Shown in pieces: positions 1-9,849 of a DNA stretch of 64,000 bases (its first letter is position 1; every line of letters begins with the position of its first letter). A program made the position numbers and the translations under genes. This DNA comes from Phenylobacterium sp. Its GTDB lineage: Bacteria > Pseudomonadota > Alphaproteobacteria > Caulobacterales > Caulobacteraceae. The notes below the pieces were generated by a model, which ran no database searches, had not been told where the DNA came from, and worked only from the letters and a program-made list of their open reading frames with translations. Location: positions 227,525-291,524 of the forward strand of contig JAGOQB010000003.1 of the NCBI GenBank assembly GCA_017991675.1, written 5' to 3'.

Positions 1-869
1 CCCTGACCGCAGCCCCAGATGTCCTTCCAGGCCTTGGCCTTCTGGTTGCCGCCCGAACCGAAGCTCATCTTCGACGGATCCGATTCCGGCAGGTTGTCCG
101 GGTCCAGGCCCGCAGCCTCGATCGACGGGCGCAGGTAGTTGCCGTGCACGCCGGTGAACAGGTTCGAGTAGACGATGTCGTCGCCGCTGCTGGCCACGAT
201 CATGTCCTTGTAGCCCTGCTGAGCGTTGGCTTCCTTCGTCGCGATGAAGGCCGAGCCGATATAGGCGAGGTCCGCCCCCATAGCCTGGGCGCCCAGGATC
301 GCCGCGCCGTTGGCGATCGAACCCGACAGGGCGATCGGGCCGTCGAACCACTCGCGCAGCTCCTGCACCAGGGCGAAGGGCGACAAGTGGCCGGCATGGC
401 CGCCGGCGCCGGCCGCCACCGGGATCAGGCCATCGGCGCCCTTCTCCACCGCCTTGCGGGCGAAGCGGTCGTTGATCACGTCATGCAGCACGACGCCGCC
501 GTACGAGTGGATCGCCTTGTTCACGTCCTCGCGCGCGCCGAGCGAGGTGATGGTCACCGGCACCTTGTACTTCACGGCCATCTCGACGTCGTGCTCGAGC
601 CGGTCGTTGGTCTTGTGGACGATCTGGTTCATCGCGAACGGGGCGGAAGGAGTGTCCGGGTTCTTGCGGTCCCAATCGGCCAGTTCCTCGGTGATCTGGG
701 CCAGCCATTCGTCGAGCTGGCTCGCCGGGCGCGCATTGAGCGCCGGGAACGAACCGACGATCCCGGCCTTGCACTGGGCGATCACGAGTTCCGGGCCGGA
801 GATGATGAACAGCGGCGAGCCGATCACCGGAATGCGCAGGCGCTCTGCGAGAATGGGGGGCAAGGCCAT
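1..869 (-). CDS. Nitronate monooxygenase (2-nitropropane dioxygenase family), C-terminus cut by window edge
   Basis: FMN-dependent oxidase of the nitronate monooxygenase family, which oxidises alkyl nitronates; many members are annotated only as NAD(P)H-dependent flavin oxidoreductases. The minus strand reads MALPPILAERLRIPVIGSP from an ATG at 869, and about 289 residues are visible before the sequence runs out. A glycine-rich flavin phosphate-binding stretch (AAGAGGHAGHLSPF) and the ALSGSIANG loop typical of the fold are present. The AT-rich gap to mutA suggests divergent promoters. The physiological substrate cannot be told from sequence. The family call is strong; the 3' end lies outside the window. 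Confidence 0.85.
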   Translation of the reverse strand, partial: MALPPILAERLRIPVIGSPLFIISGPELVIAQCKAGIVGSFPALNARPASQLDEWLAQITEELADWDRKNPDTPSAPFAMNQIVHKTNDRLEHDVEMAVKYKVPVTITSLGAREDVNKAIHSYGGVVLHDVINDRFARKAVEKGADGLIPVAAGAGGHAGHLSPFALVQELREWFDGPIALSGSIANGAAILGAQAMGADLAYIGSAFIATKEANAQQGYKDMIVASSGDDIVYSNLFTGVHGNYLRPSIEAAGLDPDNLPESDPSKMSFGSGGNQKAKAWKDIWGCGQ

Positions 870-951
870 AGGGGCGTCCTTATGAGATGTGTCGATCTAA
901 TTTTTACAGCGTACACACAAAAAATCACCCCACGCAAGCACCCCGTCCCGC

Positions 952-987
952 CTGACCCCGCGTGAACTTGACGCGTCGCTGGGTCAG
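952..987. promoter_or_regulatory. Inverted repeat in the nitronate monooxygenase/mutA divergent region
   Basis: Arms CTGACCC (952-958) and GGGTCAG (981-987) enclose a second pair, GCGT (960-963) and ACGC (971-974). A -35-like TTGACGC (968-974) lies inside. The element ends 17 bases before the mutA start. It could be an operator or a leader hairpin; no matching regulator is identifiable here. Confidence 0.4.
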
Positions 988-1004
988 GTCGCAATGACAG
1001 GGTG

Positions 1005-2435
1005 ATGACCGATACTTCGATCGCTTCCGGCGCCTTCCCGCCCGCCACCGCCGCCGACTGGCGCGCCCTGGTGGAAAAGACCCTGAAAGATGCTCCCTTC
1101 GAGAGCCTTCAGCGCACCACGCTCGAGGGTCTGCCCATCGCTCCGCTCTACGAAGCCGGGCGCGAGGGGCCGAAGTTCGCGCCGCGGCCGCATGACGCCG
1201 AACGCCCCTGGGACCTGCGGGCCGCCGTCGCCCACCCCGACCCGGCGCGCGCCCGCGCCGACCTGCTGACCGACCTGGAGGGCGGCGCGGCGTCCGGCCT
1301 CGTCCGCATCGACCCGACCGGCGCCAGCGGCGTGGCCGTCGGCTCGGCCGCCGACCTGGCTAGGGTGCTCGACGGCGTGATGCTGGAGCTGGCGCCGGTG
1401 GCGCTGGATGCGGGTTTCCTCGGCCCGAAGGCGGCCGACTGGCTCGCCGCGGCCGCCAAGGGCTCGCCCAACGCCCTGCTCTTCTTCCACATGGATCCGC
1501 TCGGCGCCTTCGCGCAGGCCGGCGAGAGCCCCGGCCCGGTCGAGAGCCACCTGGTCTCCGCCGCCACAGTCGGCGCCCGCCTGGCCGAATCCTATCCCAA
1601 GGCCGGGCTGTTCCTGGCCTCCGGACGGGTGATCCACGAGGCCGGCGGCGGCGAGGCCGGCGAACTGGCCTTCATGCTCGCCTCGGCGCTCGCCTACGCC
1701 AAGGCGCTGGTGCGTGCCGGCCTGACCATGGATCAGGCCTTCGCCGGCATCACGCTCGGCCTGTCCGCCGACGCCGACTATTTCGCCTCGATCGCCAAGC
1801 TCCGCGCCGCCCGCGTGCTGTGGGCGCAGCTCACCAAGGCCTGCGGCGTGACCGCCCCGGCCCGGATCGAGGCCCGGTCTTCGCAGCGCATGCTGACTGC
1901 GCAGGATCCCTGGACCAACATGCTGCGCCTGACCTCGGCCGGGTTCGGCGCGGCGGTCGGCGGCGCTGACGCCGTGGTGCTGGGCGCCTTCACCGACGCG
2001 ATCGGCCTGCCCACGGCCTTCGCCCGCCGTCAGAGCCGCAACACCCAGCTGGTGCTGATGGAGGAGGCCCACCTCGGCCGGGTCGCCGACCCCGCCGCCG
2101 GCTCGGGCTACATCGAAGCCCTCACCGACGAGATGGCTCGCGCCGCCTGGGCCCAGTTCCAGGCGATGGAGGCCGAGGGCGGCGCTGTCGCGGCCCTGGC
2201 CTCGGGCCATGTCGCGGCCCAGGTCGCCGCCACTTGCGCGGCTCGCCAAGCCGCCGGCCCGCCGAAGATCGTCGGCGTCACCGCCTTCCCGCCGACCGAG
2301 GACGCGCCGGTCGAGGTCGAGCGGCCGAACCCCGTTTCGGCCGACGCCCCGTCGCCGCGTCTGCCCGGGCCCGACGGCCGCTGCCCGCCGCTCGCCCCCA
2401 TCCGTATCGCCGCGCCGCACGAGGCCGCCCGATGA
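1005..2435 (+). CDS. mutA: Methylmalonyl-CoA mutase small (beta) subunit
   Basis: Non-catalytic partner of the adenosylcobalamin-dependent mutase that interconverts methylmalonyl-CoA and succinyl-CoA in propionate and odd-chain/branched-chain catabolism. The 476-residue product has the mutase TIM-barrel signature ([18 protein letters not shown], then [25 protein letters not shown]) but ends soon after the barrel. It lacks the DxHxxG cobalamin motif seen in MutB, as expected for the small subunit. A GTG lies just before (1002), but ATG at 1005 gives the natural MTDTSIAS start. The stop overlaps the mutB start (ATGA), implying translational coupling and a heterodimer. Confidence 0.93.
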   Translation: MTDTSIASGAFPPATAADWRALVEKTLKDAPFESLQRTTLEGLPIAPLYEAGREGPKFAPRPHDAERPWDLRAAVAHPDPARARADLLTDLEGGAASGLVRIDPTGASGVAVGSAADLARVLDGVMLELAPVALDAGFLGPKAADWLAAAAKGSPNALLFFHMDPLGAFAQAGESPGPVESHLVSAATVGARLAESYPKAGLFLASGRVIHEAGGGEAGELAFMLASALAYAKALVRAGLTMDQAFAGITLGLSADADYFASIAKLRAARVLWAQLTKACGVTAPARIEARSSQRMLTAQDPWTNMLRLTSAGFGAAVGGADAVVLGAFTDAIGLPTAFARRQSRNTQLVLMEEAHLGRVADPAAGSGYIEALTDEMARAAWAQFQAMEAEGGAVAALASGHVAAQVAATCAARQAAGPPKIVGVTAFPPTEDAPVEVERPNPVSADAPSPRLPGPDGRCPPLAPIRIAAPHEAAR

Positions 2436-4582
2436 GCCAGTTCCCCGACTTCACCGCCCTGCCCTTCGACGCCGACCGCGCCGCTGCGCCGCTCGCCGCG
2501 GGCGCCGCCTGGGAGACGCCGGAAGGCATCGCCGTCCGCCCGTCCTACGGCCCGGCCGATATCGCCGGCCTCGCCACCGGCTATCCGGGCCTCGCGCCGT
2601 TCGTGCGCGGCCCCTACCCGACCATGTACCTCACCAATCCGTGGACCGTCCGCCAGTATGCGGGCTTCTCCACGGCCGAGGATTCCAACGCCTTCTATCG
2701 CCGCAACCTGGCCGCCGGGCAGATGGGCCTGTCGGTCGCCTTCGACCTGGCCACCCACCGCGGCTACGACAGCGATCACCCGCGGGTGAAGGGCGACGTC
2801 GGCATGGCGGGCGTCGCCATCGACTCGATCCTCGACATGCGCACGCTGTTCGACGGCATCCCGCTCGACAAGATGAGCGTCTCGATGACCATGAACGGCG
2901 CGGTGCTGCCGATCCTGGCGCTCTACATCGTGGCGGCCGAGGAACAGGGCGTGCCGCACGCCAAGCTGTCGGGCACCATCCAAAACGACATCCTCAAGGA
3001 GTTCCTGGTCCGGAACACCTACATCTATCCGCCCGCGCCCTCGATGCGGATCATTTCCGACATCTTTTCATACACTTCGCGCGAAATGCCGAAGTTCAAC
3101 TCGATCTCGATCAGCGGCTATCACATCCAGGAGGCCGGCGCGACGCTGGACCTGGAGCTGGCCTACACCCTGGCCGACGGCGTCGAGTACGTGCGCGCCG
3201 GGGTCGCCGCCGGCATGAGCGTCGACCAGTTCGCGCCGCGCCTGTCGTTCTTCTGGAACGCCGGCATGAACGCCTTCATGGAGATCGCCAAGCAGCGCGC
3301 CGGCCGGCTGCTGTGGGCCAAGCTGATGAAGGACGAGTTCGCCCCCAAGGACTCCCGCTCGCTCTCCCTGCGCGCCCACACCCAGACCAGCGGCTGGAGC
3401 CTGGCGGCGCACGACGTCTACAACAACGTGCCGCGCACCCTGGTCGAGGCGATCGCCGCCACCGGCGGCCAGACCCAGAGCCTGCACACCAACTCGCTGG
3501 ACGAAGCCCTGGCCCTGCCCACCGACTTCTCGGCCCGCATCGCCCGCAACACCCAACTGTTCCTACAGCTGGAGAGCGGCCAGACCCGCGTCGTCGATCC
3601 CTGGGGCGGCTCCTACTATGTCGAACGCCTGACCGCCGACCTCGCCGCCCGCGCCCTGGAGCACATCGCCGAGGTCGAGGCCCTGGGCGGCATGGCCAAG
3701 GCTATCGAGGACGGCCTGCCCAAGCGCCGCATCGAGGAGGCCAGCGCCCGCACCCAGGCCCGCATCGACGCCGGCCGCCAGAGCGTCGTCGGCGTCAACC
3801 GCTACAAGCCCGACGTCGCCGACGAGATCCCGGTGCTCAAGGTCGACAACACCGCCGTGCGCGAGCGTCAGCTGGAAAAGCTGCAGCGCCTGCGCGCCGA
3901 GCGCGACCCCGCCGCCGTCGAGGCCGCCCTCACCGCCCTGACCGAAGGCGCGGCCGGGAACGGCAACCTGCTCGAACTGTCGGTCAACGCCGCCCGCGCC
4001 AAGGCGACGGTAGGCGAGATCAGCCTGGCCCTGGAAAAGGTGTTCGGCCGCCATGCCGCCGAGGCCTCCGCCGTCACCGGCGTCTATCTGCGCGAATCCG
4101 GCGCCACGCCCCAGGCCGAGCGCGCCAAGGCGATGACCGAGGCGTTCCGCCAGGCCGACGGCCGCAAGCCGCGGGTGATGATCGCCAAGATGGGCCAGGA
4201 CGGCCACGACCGCGGCCAGAAGGTGATCGCCTCCGGCTTCGCCGACCTCGGCTTCGACGTCGACATCGGCAACCTGTTCCAGACCCCGGCCGAGGCCGCG
4301 GCCCAGGCCGTCGCCGAGAACGTCCACGTGGTCGGCGCCAGCTCGCTGGCCGCGGGCCACCTGACCCTGGTGCCGGAACTGAAGGACGAACTGGCCAAGC
4401 TGGGGCGTGCGGACATCCTGGTCGTCGTCGGCGGGGTGATCCCGCCCGAGGACTTCCAGGCCCTGCGCGACGCTGGCGTGGCCGCGATCTTCACCCCCGG
4501 CACGGTGGTGCCCGAGGCGGCGATCGAGGTGCTCGACCGGCTCAACGAACAGATGGGCTACGCCCAGCTCGAAAAGGCCTGA
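2432..4582 (+). CDS. mutB: Methylmalonyl-CoA mutase large (alpha) subunit
   Basis: Catalytic, B12-binding subunit, 716 residues, a normal length for MutB. The N-terminal TIM barrel carries the substrate-binding region ([19 protein letters not shown]) and the conserved [10 protein letters not shown] loop. The C-terminal cobalamin domain has the DxHxxG motif DGHDRG at residues 590-595, with His592 as the expected cobalt ligand, followed by the GASSLAAGH and [11 protein letters not shown] segments of the B12 Rossmann fold. It starts on the ATG that overlaps the mutA stop by four bases. No meaB chaperone or epimerase gene follows, so these must lie elsewhere. Confidence 0.96.
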   Translation: MSQFPDFTALPFDADRAAAPLAAGAAWETPEGIAVRPSYGPADIAGLATGYPGLAPFVRGPYPTMYLTNPWTVRQYAGFSTAEDSNAFYRRNLAAGQMGLSVAFDLATHRGYDSDHPRVKGDVGMAGVAIDSILDMRTLFDGIPLDKMSVSMTMNGAVLPILALYIVAAEEQGVPHAKLSGTIQNDILKEFLVRNTYIYPPAPSMRIISDIFSYTSREMPKFNSISISGYHIQEAGATLDLELAYTLADGVEYVRAGVAAGMSVDQFAPRLSFFWNAGMNAFMEIAKQRAGRLLWAKLMKDEFAPKDSRSLSLRAHTQTSGWSLAAHDVYNNVPRTLVEAIAATGGQTQSLHTNSLDEALALPTDFSARIARNTQLFLQLESGQTRVVDPWGGSYYVERLTADLAARALEHIAEVEALGGMAKAIEDGLPKRRIEEASARTQARIDAGRQSVVGVNRYKPDVADEIPVLKVDNTAVRERQLEKLQRLRAERDPAAVEAALTALTEGAAGNGNLLELSVNAARAKATVGEISLALEKVFGRHAAEASAVTGVYLRESGATPQAERAKAMTEAFRQADGRKPRVMIAKMGQDGHDRGQKVIASGFADLGFDVDIGNLFQTPAEAAAQAVAENVHVVGASSLAAGHLTLVPELKDELAKLGRADILVVVGGVIPPEDFQALRDAGVAAIFTPGTVVPEAAIEVLDRLNEQMGYAQLEKA

Positions 4583-4651
4583 ACCGCCAGCGAGGCTGGA
4601 ACGCCGGGGCCGTCCGGGGCAGACTGGCGCGCGCCCAATCAGGAGTACGCC

Positions 4652-4975
4652 ATGTTCATCGCCATGAACCGCTTCCAGGTCCTGCGCGGACAGGAGAGCG
4701 CCTTCGAAGCCGTGTGGCTGTCGCGTGAGACGCACCTGGAGCAGGTTCCCGGCTTCCTCGGCTTCAGCCTGCTGCGCGGTCCTGAGCGCGACGACCACAC
4801 GCTCTACGCCTCGCACTCGCGCTGGGCGTCCAGGGGCGCGTTCGAGGCCTGGACCAAGTCGGAGGCCTTCCGCCTCGCCCACAAGGGCGCCGGGGACAAC
4901 AAGCCGCTTTATGCCGGCCATCCGCAGTTCGAAGGCTTCGAGGTCCTGCAGAGCGTGACCCCGGCCGCGGCCTAA
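4652..4975 (+). CDS. Antibiotic biosynthesis monooxygenase (ABM)-fold protein, IsdG/HmuQ-like
   Basis: A 107-residue single-domain protein beginning MFIAMNRFQVLRGQESAFE, with the ferredoxin-like dimeric barrel pattern of the ABM superfamily: an N-terminal strand, a vPGFLGFSLLRG segment, then a WASRGAFEAWTKSEAFRLAHK helix. The Asn7 and the W.S..AF..W.....F..AH pattern resemble heme-degrading IsdG/HmuQ-type enzymes, but ABM proteins have very varied roles and I would not assign heme degradation. It lies 69 bases after mutB and may be cotranscribed. Its stop overlaps the convergent VOC gene by four bases. Confidence 0.65.
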   Translation: MFIAMNRFQVLRGQESAFEAVWLSRETHLEQVPGFLGFSLLRGPERDDHTLYASHSRWASRGAFEAWTKSEAFRLAHKGAGDNKPLYAGHPQFEGFEVLQSVTPAAA

Positions 4976-5340
4976 CCCGAGCCGATCATCACCAGATTGC
5001 CCTCGCTGTCGCGCAGCAGGGCGTAGCGCTCCTTCGGCGACCAGGGCGCGTCGATCGGCTCCTGGTCGAACACGACCTTGCGGCCGCTCAGCTCCCTGAA
5101 GGCGACGTCGACGTCGGCGACGACCAGGATCAGGCTGGGCTGCTCGCCGAGCGCCTCGTTGGCGCGCTTCTCGAACAGGATCTTGGTCGGGGAGCCCGGC
5201 ACTTCGAACTCGATCCAGCGCCAGCCGCTGCCGTAGCGCTGGTCCGCCGCCAGGGTCAGGCCCATCACGTCGCGATAGAAGACAACCGCCCGGTCCTGGT
5301 CGCTCACCGGCAATCCTGCGAACTTCACGTGCTTGAACAT
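4972..5340 (-). CDS. VOC-superfamily (glyoxalase/bleomycin-resistance type) protein
   Basis: A 122-residue protein with one vicinal-oxygen-chelate module: the opening MFKHVKFAGLPVSDQDRAVVFYRDVMGL is the usual beta-alpha start, and it closes with YALLRDSEGNLVMIG, the typical last strand. The N-terminal His4 and a Glu on a middle strand could be metal ligands, but the terminal D-x-EGN-lv-MI lacks the usual closing Glu. It may be a non-catalytic or divergent member. It overlaps the ABM stop in convergent fashion. Substrate unknown. Confidence 0.72.
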   Translation of the reverse strand: MFKHVKFAGLPVSDQDRAVVFYRDVMGLTLAADQRYGSGWRWIEFEVPGSPTKILFEKRANEALGEQPSLILVVADVDVAFRELSGRKVVFDQEPIDAPWSPKERYALLRDSEGNLVMIGSG

Positions 5341-5358
5341 CGCCGTGCCTCCGCCGCC

Positions 5359-5793
5359 CTAGATCGTCTTGGGCGCGACCTTCATCGCCTTCGCACGCCG
5401 CCCGGACTTGCCGTACCAGGTCGGCGGCAGCTCCGCCGGGCCGTGGCGCGCCTCGATGTCCTTTTGCAGCGCGCCTGCGGCCATCAGATGGCCGGGGAAC
5501 AGGGTGTCGACCGCCCAGCCGACCACCGGCGGCACCGAGGCGGCCGAGTCCAGCAGCAGATAGGCCGCCATCCGCGCCAGGGTCGGCAACGAGGCGCCGG
5601 CCACCACGCCCTGATAGAGCAGCAACCCGCCCGCCCCGAGGCTGTAGGCGGTGCCGGCCACCGGCACCCAGGCCAGGACGCCGTCCAGCCCGATCCCGAC
5701 CGGCCCCACCCCGACCAGCCGGTCGGAGAGGCGCTTGATCCGCTCGGCGGCCCGCCAGGCCCCGTGCGCGCGTTCCTTGTCGTCAGCCATCAC
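5359..5793 (-). CDS. DUF4112-family membrane protein
   Basis: A 144-residue protein with the pattern of DUF4112. A charged N-terminal helix (RIKRLSDRLVGVGPVGIGLDGVLAWVPVAG) leads into a short hydrophobic hairpin around TAYSLGAGGLLLYQGVVAGA, then LLLDSAASVPPVVGWAVDTLFPG. The GLDG...PVAG and D...VP..GW.VD.LFP motifs are characteristic. Function is unknown for the family. It sits 18 bases downstream of the VOC gene on the same strand and may be read with it. A second Met (M2) could also be the start. Confidence 0.75.
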   Translation of the reverse strand: MMADDKERAHGAWRAAERIKRLSDRLVGVGPVGIGLDGVLAWVPVAGTAYSLGAGGLLLYQGVVAGASLPTLARMAAYLLLDSAASVPPVVGWAVDTLFPGHLMAAGALQKDIEARHGPAELPPTWYGKSGRRAKAMKVAPKTI

Positions 5794-5829
5794 GTTTCCA
5801 CGTCATCGCCAGGATATAGGAACTACAGC

Positions 5830-6813
5830 CTAGCCCCAAAGCTGCGGCGTGGGCGGAAAAATCAGCGAGCCGTCGTACACCAGGCCCGGTTCGCGATCGC
5901 GGGCGAGCAGCAGCGGCCCGTCGAGGTCGGCCACCTCAGCCCCTTGGGCGATGATCATCGCCGGCGCCATGGCCAGCGAGGTCGCCACCATGCAGCCGGC
6001 CATCAGCTCCAGGCCCAGGGACCGCGCCTGCGCCACGACCGCCAGGGCCTCGGTCAGCCCGCCGGCCTTGTCGAGCTTGACATTGACCGCGCCATAGCGC
6101 CGCGCGCAGGTCGCCAGTTCGCGGCGGGTGTGCAGGCTTTCGTCGGCGCACAGCAAGACCGGGCTGGACCAGCCCTCCAGCGCCTCGTCGATGTCGGCAT
6201 GCAGCGGCTGCTCGATCATCTTGACGTCGAGCCGCGCGAATTCCGGGGCCAGCCGGACGAGGTCGTCGAAGCTCAAGCCTTCGTTGCCGTCGACGATCAG
6301 CCGGGTCTTCGGGGCGGCGGCGCGCACCGCGGCCACCCGGTCCAGGTCGTCAGGCCCGCCGATCTTCAGCTTCAAGAACGGCCGGCGCGCCATCGGCCTG
6401 GCGGCCTGCGCCATCGCTTCGGGGGTGTCGAGACTGAGGGTGTAGCAGGTCTTGACCGGGTCCAGGCGCGCCCGCCCCGCGGCCTGCCAGGCCGGGACGC
6501 CGCTCAGCTTGGCCTCCAGGTCCCAGAGCGCGCAATCCAGCGCATTGCGCGCCGCGCCCGGCGGCATGGCGTCCTGCAGCGCCTGCCGGGTCAGACCCGC
6601 TTCCAGGGCCGGGCGCAGCGCCTCGATCCGGGCCAGCTCGCCCTCGACGCTCTCGCCATATCGCCCATAGGGCACGGCCTCGCCGCGTCCGCTCGCCTCG
6701 CCCTCGCCAATCTCGGCGACGATGACATGGGCCTCGGTCTTGGCGCCCCGCGCGATCACAAAGGCGCCGGCCAGCGGCCAGCGCTCGTCGCGGACGGTCA
6801 GACGCCGGCTCAA
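5830..6813 (-). CDS. Dipeptide epimerase (L-Ala-D/L-Glu epimerase type, enolase superfamily)
   Basis: Enolase-superfamily epimerase, 327 residues, probably acting on L-Ala-D-Glu from recycled murein peptide. The active-site set is complete: KxK acid/base pair at K148/K150, metal ligands D175 (in VDGNEG), E201 (EQPL) and D224 (ADES), and the second catalytic lysine K248 (NVKLDKAGGL). That architecture is typical of dipeptide epimerases rather than mandelate racemases. The start overlaps the tipN stop by four bases (ATGA), so epimerase synthesis is coupled to tipN translation. Exact dipeptide specificity cannot be read from sequence. Confidence 0.88.
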   Translation of the reverse strand: MSRRLTVRDERWPLAGAFVIARGAKTEAHVIVAEIGEGEASGRGEAVPYGRYGESVEGELARIEALRPALEAGLTRQALQDAMPPGAARNALDCALWDLEAKLSGVPAWQAAGRARLDPVKTCYTLSLDTPEAMAQAARPMARRPFLKLKIGGPDDLDRVAAVRAAAPKTRLIVDGNEGLSFDDLVRLAPEFARLDVKMIEQPLHADIDEALEGWSSPVLLCADESLHTRRELATCARRYGAVNVKLDKAGGLTEALAVVAQARSLGLELMAGCMVATSLAMAPAMIIAQGAEVADLDGPLLLARDREPGLVYDGSLIFPPTPQLWG

Positions 6814-9353
6814 GCCAGATCGCCTGCCGCGGCGTCGAACAGCAGGTAGGTCCGGCCGGCCTCCGAGCTCAGCAGCTTCTCCACCACCAGCCCCGCGGCG
6901 TCGCGTTCGGCCGCGTCCTCCAGCAGTTCGTTGTAGCGGGCCAGGTAGGTCGTCACCTGCCGCTTCAGCGGCTCGTCGCTGAACAGCTTGCGGGTCAACC
7001 GGCGCGTGGCGGCCGGGGCCAGCTTGCGGACCACCGTCCGCGCGCCGTCCACGTCGCGCATCTGCAACGCCGCGGCCAGCTCGTGAATGCGGCTGCGCGG
7101 CAGCAGCGCGGTCGGATCGATGCCCATCGCGCCGATCTCGTCGGCGAGGATCTCTTCCAGCGGGCGGGCCGCCGCCTCGGCCTCCGCCTCGCCCTCGTCG
7201 TCATGCTCCTCGAGCGACGACAACAGGTCCTTCCAGGTCCAGCCTTCGCTGGCGGGCTCCTCGTGACGCCCGCCGGCCTGTTCGAAGACATGCGAGAACT
7301 CGGCGTCGGTCGCCGTCGGCGTCAGGCGCAGACGCGGCCGGCCGCGCTCGCCGGCCTCGTCCGCCGGCGCCAGTTCGTTCAGTTCCAGCTCGTCGGCTTC
7401 GTCGGCCGGCTCAGGCGCGGGCTCGACGACCGGGGCGGCCGCCGGTTCGGCCGGGGCCACGGCCTTGGCGGCCAGGCGCTCGCGCAGAGACACGCGCTCC
7501 GGACGCAACGGCGCGGGCGCCGGCGGCGGCGCGCCCGCCGAGGTGGCCACCGAGCCCATCAGCCGCACGGCCTCGCTCAGCATGTCGTAGTTGCGCCGCA
7601 CGCGCTCCTGGAACGCCTCGTCGATCGCCTGGGTCTCGTCGGCCGTGCGCCGCGCGTGATCCATCAGCTCGTCGATGCTCTCGGCCACGGCCATCCGGAC
7701 CTCTTCGGCGCGGTCGCGGGCGGCGGCCGGCAGCTTGGTCGCCCGCTCCTCGATCTCGCCCAGCATGCCGGTCAGCTCGTCCAGCGTGGCGCGGGCGGCC
7801 CGCGCGCCCTCGTCCAGCTTGCTGATGGTCGCCGCGCCGGCCTGCTCGACCATCTTCGCCGATTGTTCGATCAGGGCGCGAGCCTCCTCGAGCCGCGCCT
7901 CGAACACCTTGTTGGCCTGCTGGCCGGCGGTGAAGGCCGCCTCCGACAACTGGTCGACCTGGTCGCGAGCGGTCTCGGCATGGCGCGCGGCCACCTGGCG
8001 CGTGTCCTCGGCCGCCTGGGTCATGGCGGTGATCGCAGCGCGCGTCTGCTCCTCCAGGCGCGCGCGCTCGGCGGCGGCGGCCGCAGCCACGGCTTCCACA
8101 GAGTGCAGGGTCGACTGCCCGAATTCGTCGCGTTCGGCCTTGGCCGACTCCGCCAGCTCGCGGAACTGGGCGGTCGCCTCGGCCATCAGCTGGCGCAGCG
8201 CCTCGCCGCCCTTCACGGCGCGGTCGCCCATCTCGGCGGCCGACAGACGCGCCTGGCCGATGAATTCCGAGAGCTGGGCGGTGTGGGTCTCGGCCTGGGC
8301 GGCGAAGCTCTCATGGTCGGCGCGCAGCGCATGGGCGGCGGTGACCAGGCCGGCGCGCTGTTCGGTCAGCCCCTTCTCGACCGCGCCGATCTGCTCGGTC
8401 ACCCCGAGGCCGGCGGTCTCCAGTCGGGCGATATGGCGGGTCAGGTCCTCGGCAGCGGTGCGGGCGACGTCGCTGGTCTCGCCGGCCGCGGCAGCCAGGT
8501 CGGCGGCCCGGGCGGCCAGCGAGGCTTCGGCCTCGCGCAGCTGGGCCTCGGCCAGGTCGGACGCCTCGCCGACCATCTTCGCCTGGCGGGTGATCGCGTC
8601 GGCCACCGCGGCGGCCTGCGAGTCGAGGGTCTGGGCCAGGCCGCCCAGTTCGCTGCGCTCGCGGCCCAGGCTTTCGGACAGGCCCTGGGCGGTGCGCGCG
8701 GCGTTGGCGGCGGCGGCGGCGAGTTCCTCGCTCTCGCCGGCCAGCGCCTGGCGCAGCACGATGATCGTATCGCGCGCTTCCTGCGCGGCGGCGCCGGCGC
8801 GGGCGATCTCCTCGCGCATGGCGTGGACCAGGTCGACGGTCTGAGCGCCCGCGGCCATCGCCGGGGTCACCATCTCGTCGGCCAGGGTTTTGGTGCGCCG
8901 GGCTTCGGCGCCGAGCAACTGGCCTTGGCGGACCATGTAGGCCAGCGCCCAGACGAGGGCCGCCGGGCCGATGGCCAGCGCCGCGAACACGGCGACCGCG
9001 AACGGCTCGAAATCGAACGGAGCGACGGAGCGGCGATACCCCCAGGCGAAGGCGATCGGGGCGCAGGCCCACAGCACCGAAACCACCAGGGCGGCCATGT
9101 AGATCGTCCAGCCCGACGACGGCGCCACCGGCGTAGTCGGGGTCACCGGAATGCGCGGGGTCAGCCGCGAGGAATTGCTCGCGGGCGTCGACGTCTTGGC
9201 CTCGGCCGCCAGGTCGCCCGACGGCGGCGGGGCGAAGGCGAAAGCCTGATCGGCCGCCGCGGCCTCGGCCAAATCGACGCGCTCAGGCGCCGGTGCGCCT
9301 TCTCCGTCAAGCGATTGCAGGTCGACCGGTTGTTGCCGCTTCTTGATCTTCAT
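6810..9353 (-). CDS. tipN: TipN-like polarity/division-site marker: two TM helices plus long coiled coil
   Basis: An 847-residue protein with a disordered Pro/Ala-rich N-terminus (to about residue 80), two transmembrane segments (about 82-104 and 117-141) and a very long Ala/Glu/Gln-rich coiled coil to about residue 600. A Pro/acidic linker and a compact helical C-terminal domain follow. This is the architecture of Caulobacter TipN, the new-pole marker that orients polarity, flagellum placement and ParA-driven segregation; the Caulobacter protein is of similar size. I place the start at 9353 (MKIKKRQQPVDLQSL) rather than eight codons upstream. The coiled coil alone could mislead, but TM topology, size and lineage agree. 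Confidence 0.78.
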   Translation of the reverse strand: MKIKKRQQPVDLQSLDGEGAPAPERVDLAEAAAADQAFAFAPPPSGDLAAEAKTSTPASNSSRLTPRIPVTPTTPVAPSSGWTIYMAALVVSVLWACAPIAFAWGYRRSVAPFDFEPFAVAVFAALAIGPAALVWALAYMVRQGQLLGAEARRTKTLADEMVTPAMAAGAQTVDLVHAMREEIARAGAAAQEARDTIIVLRQALAGESEELAAAAANAARTAQGLSESLGRERSELGGLAQTLDSQAAAVADAITRQAKMVGEASDLAEAQLREAEASLAARAADLAAAAGETSDVARTAAEDLTRHIARLETAGLGVTEQIGAVEKGLTEQRAGLVTAAHALRADHESFAAQAETHTAQLSEFIGQARLSAAEMGDRAVKGGEALRQLMAEATAQFRELAESAKAERDEFGQSTLHSVEAVAAAAAAERARLEEQTRAAITAMTQAAEDTRQVAARHAETARDQVDQLSEAAFTAGQQANKVFEARLEEARALIEQSAKMVEQAGAATISKLDEGARAARATLDELTGMLGEIEERATKLPAAARDRAEEVRMAVAESIDELMDHARRTADETQAIDEAFQERVRRNYDMLSEAVRLMGSVATSAGAPPPAPAPLRPERVSLRERLAAKAVAPAEPAAAPVVEPAPEPADEADELELNELAPADEAGERGRPRLRLTPTATDAEFSHVFEQAGGRHEEPASEGWTWKDLLSSLEEHDDEGEAEAEAAARPLEEILADEIGAMGIDPTALLPRSRIHELAAALQMRDVDGARTVVRKLAPAATRRLTRKLFSDEPLKRQVTTYLARYNELLEDAAERDAAGLVVEKLLSSEAGRTYLLFDAAAGDLA

Positions 9354-9490
9354 GGCCCGTCGTAAGCGGCCTTCCACCCCTGCCGGCGGACGCGCAACAC
9401 ACGCACGCCCGTCATTGCACCCAGGATCGAAGGATTACCGGCGAACGCCCGCGAGGCAAAGCACTGATCGGCAGGCGCAGGCTGCGGCCC

Positions 9491-9742
9491 TTAGGTCCGC
9501 AGCAGCTTGGCGCGGGTCTCGGGACAGATTTCGCGGACCATGGTCGGTCCCTTGCCGGACTTGGCGATCACCCGCGGCGCGGGATTTACGGGCGTCTTGC
9601 GGCTGATCGTGCGCGCGACCGTACGCTCCGCCGGAACAGGCTTTTCCACCTGCTGGGCGTCCAGCGTCACGCCGAAATGCGAATAGGCCGCGGCGGATGA
9701 CGACACCACCACGGCAGCCACGATCTCGGTAAAGGTCTGCAT
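9491..9742 (-). CDS. Hypothetical small protein with N-terminal hydrophobic segment
   Basis: An 83-residue protein: a short hydrophobic N-terminus (FTEIVAAVVVSSSAAAYSHFGV) that could be a membrane anchor or uncleaved signal, then a basic, Pro-rich tail ending REICPETRAKLLRT. It stands alone between ogt and tipN on the same strand. No family recognised. Support is a good in-frame ATG, plausible codon use and synteny with no overlapping gene. Confidence 0.5.
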   Translation of the reverse strand: MQTFTEIVAAVVVSSSAAAYSHFGVTLDAQQVEKPVPAERTVARTISRKTPVNPAPRVIAKSGKGPTMVREICPETRAKLLRT

Positions 9743-9849
9743 CGGAGCTCTCCCGTCCGCCCGACACGATTCCAGCGAGCGTCGTTATACGATGGCCGCT
9801 GCGATCGGGCGATGTGTCGCAACATGAAATTTCAGTCATGAAGCGTCGA

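Noticed and set aside
870-1004. Cobalamin riboswitch before mutAB
   Set aside because: The 134 bases are too short for one, and no B12-box-like sequence is visible; only a simple dyad is present.
2209-4728. An 839-codon frame overlapping mutB on the same strand
   Set aside because: Arg/Pro-rich frame-shifted shadow of mutB; no domain.
7083-9365. A 760-codon open frame antisense to tipN
   Set aside because: Composition is Arg/Gly/His-rich shadow sequence. The minus-strand frame has coherent TM and coiled-coil architecture.
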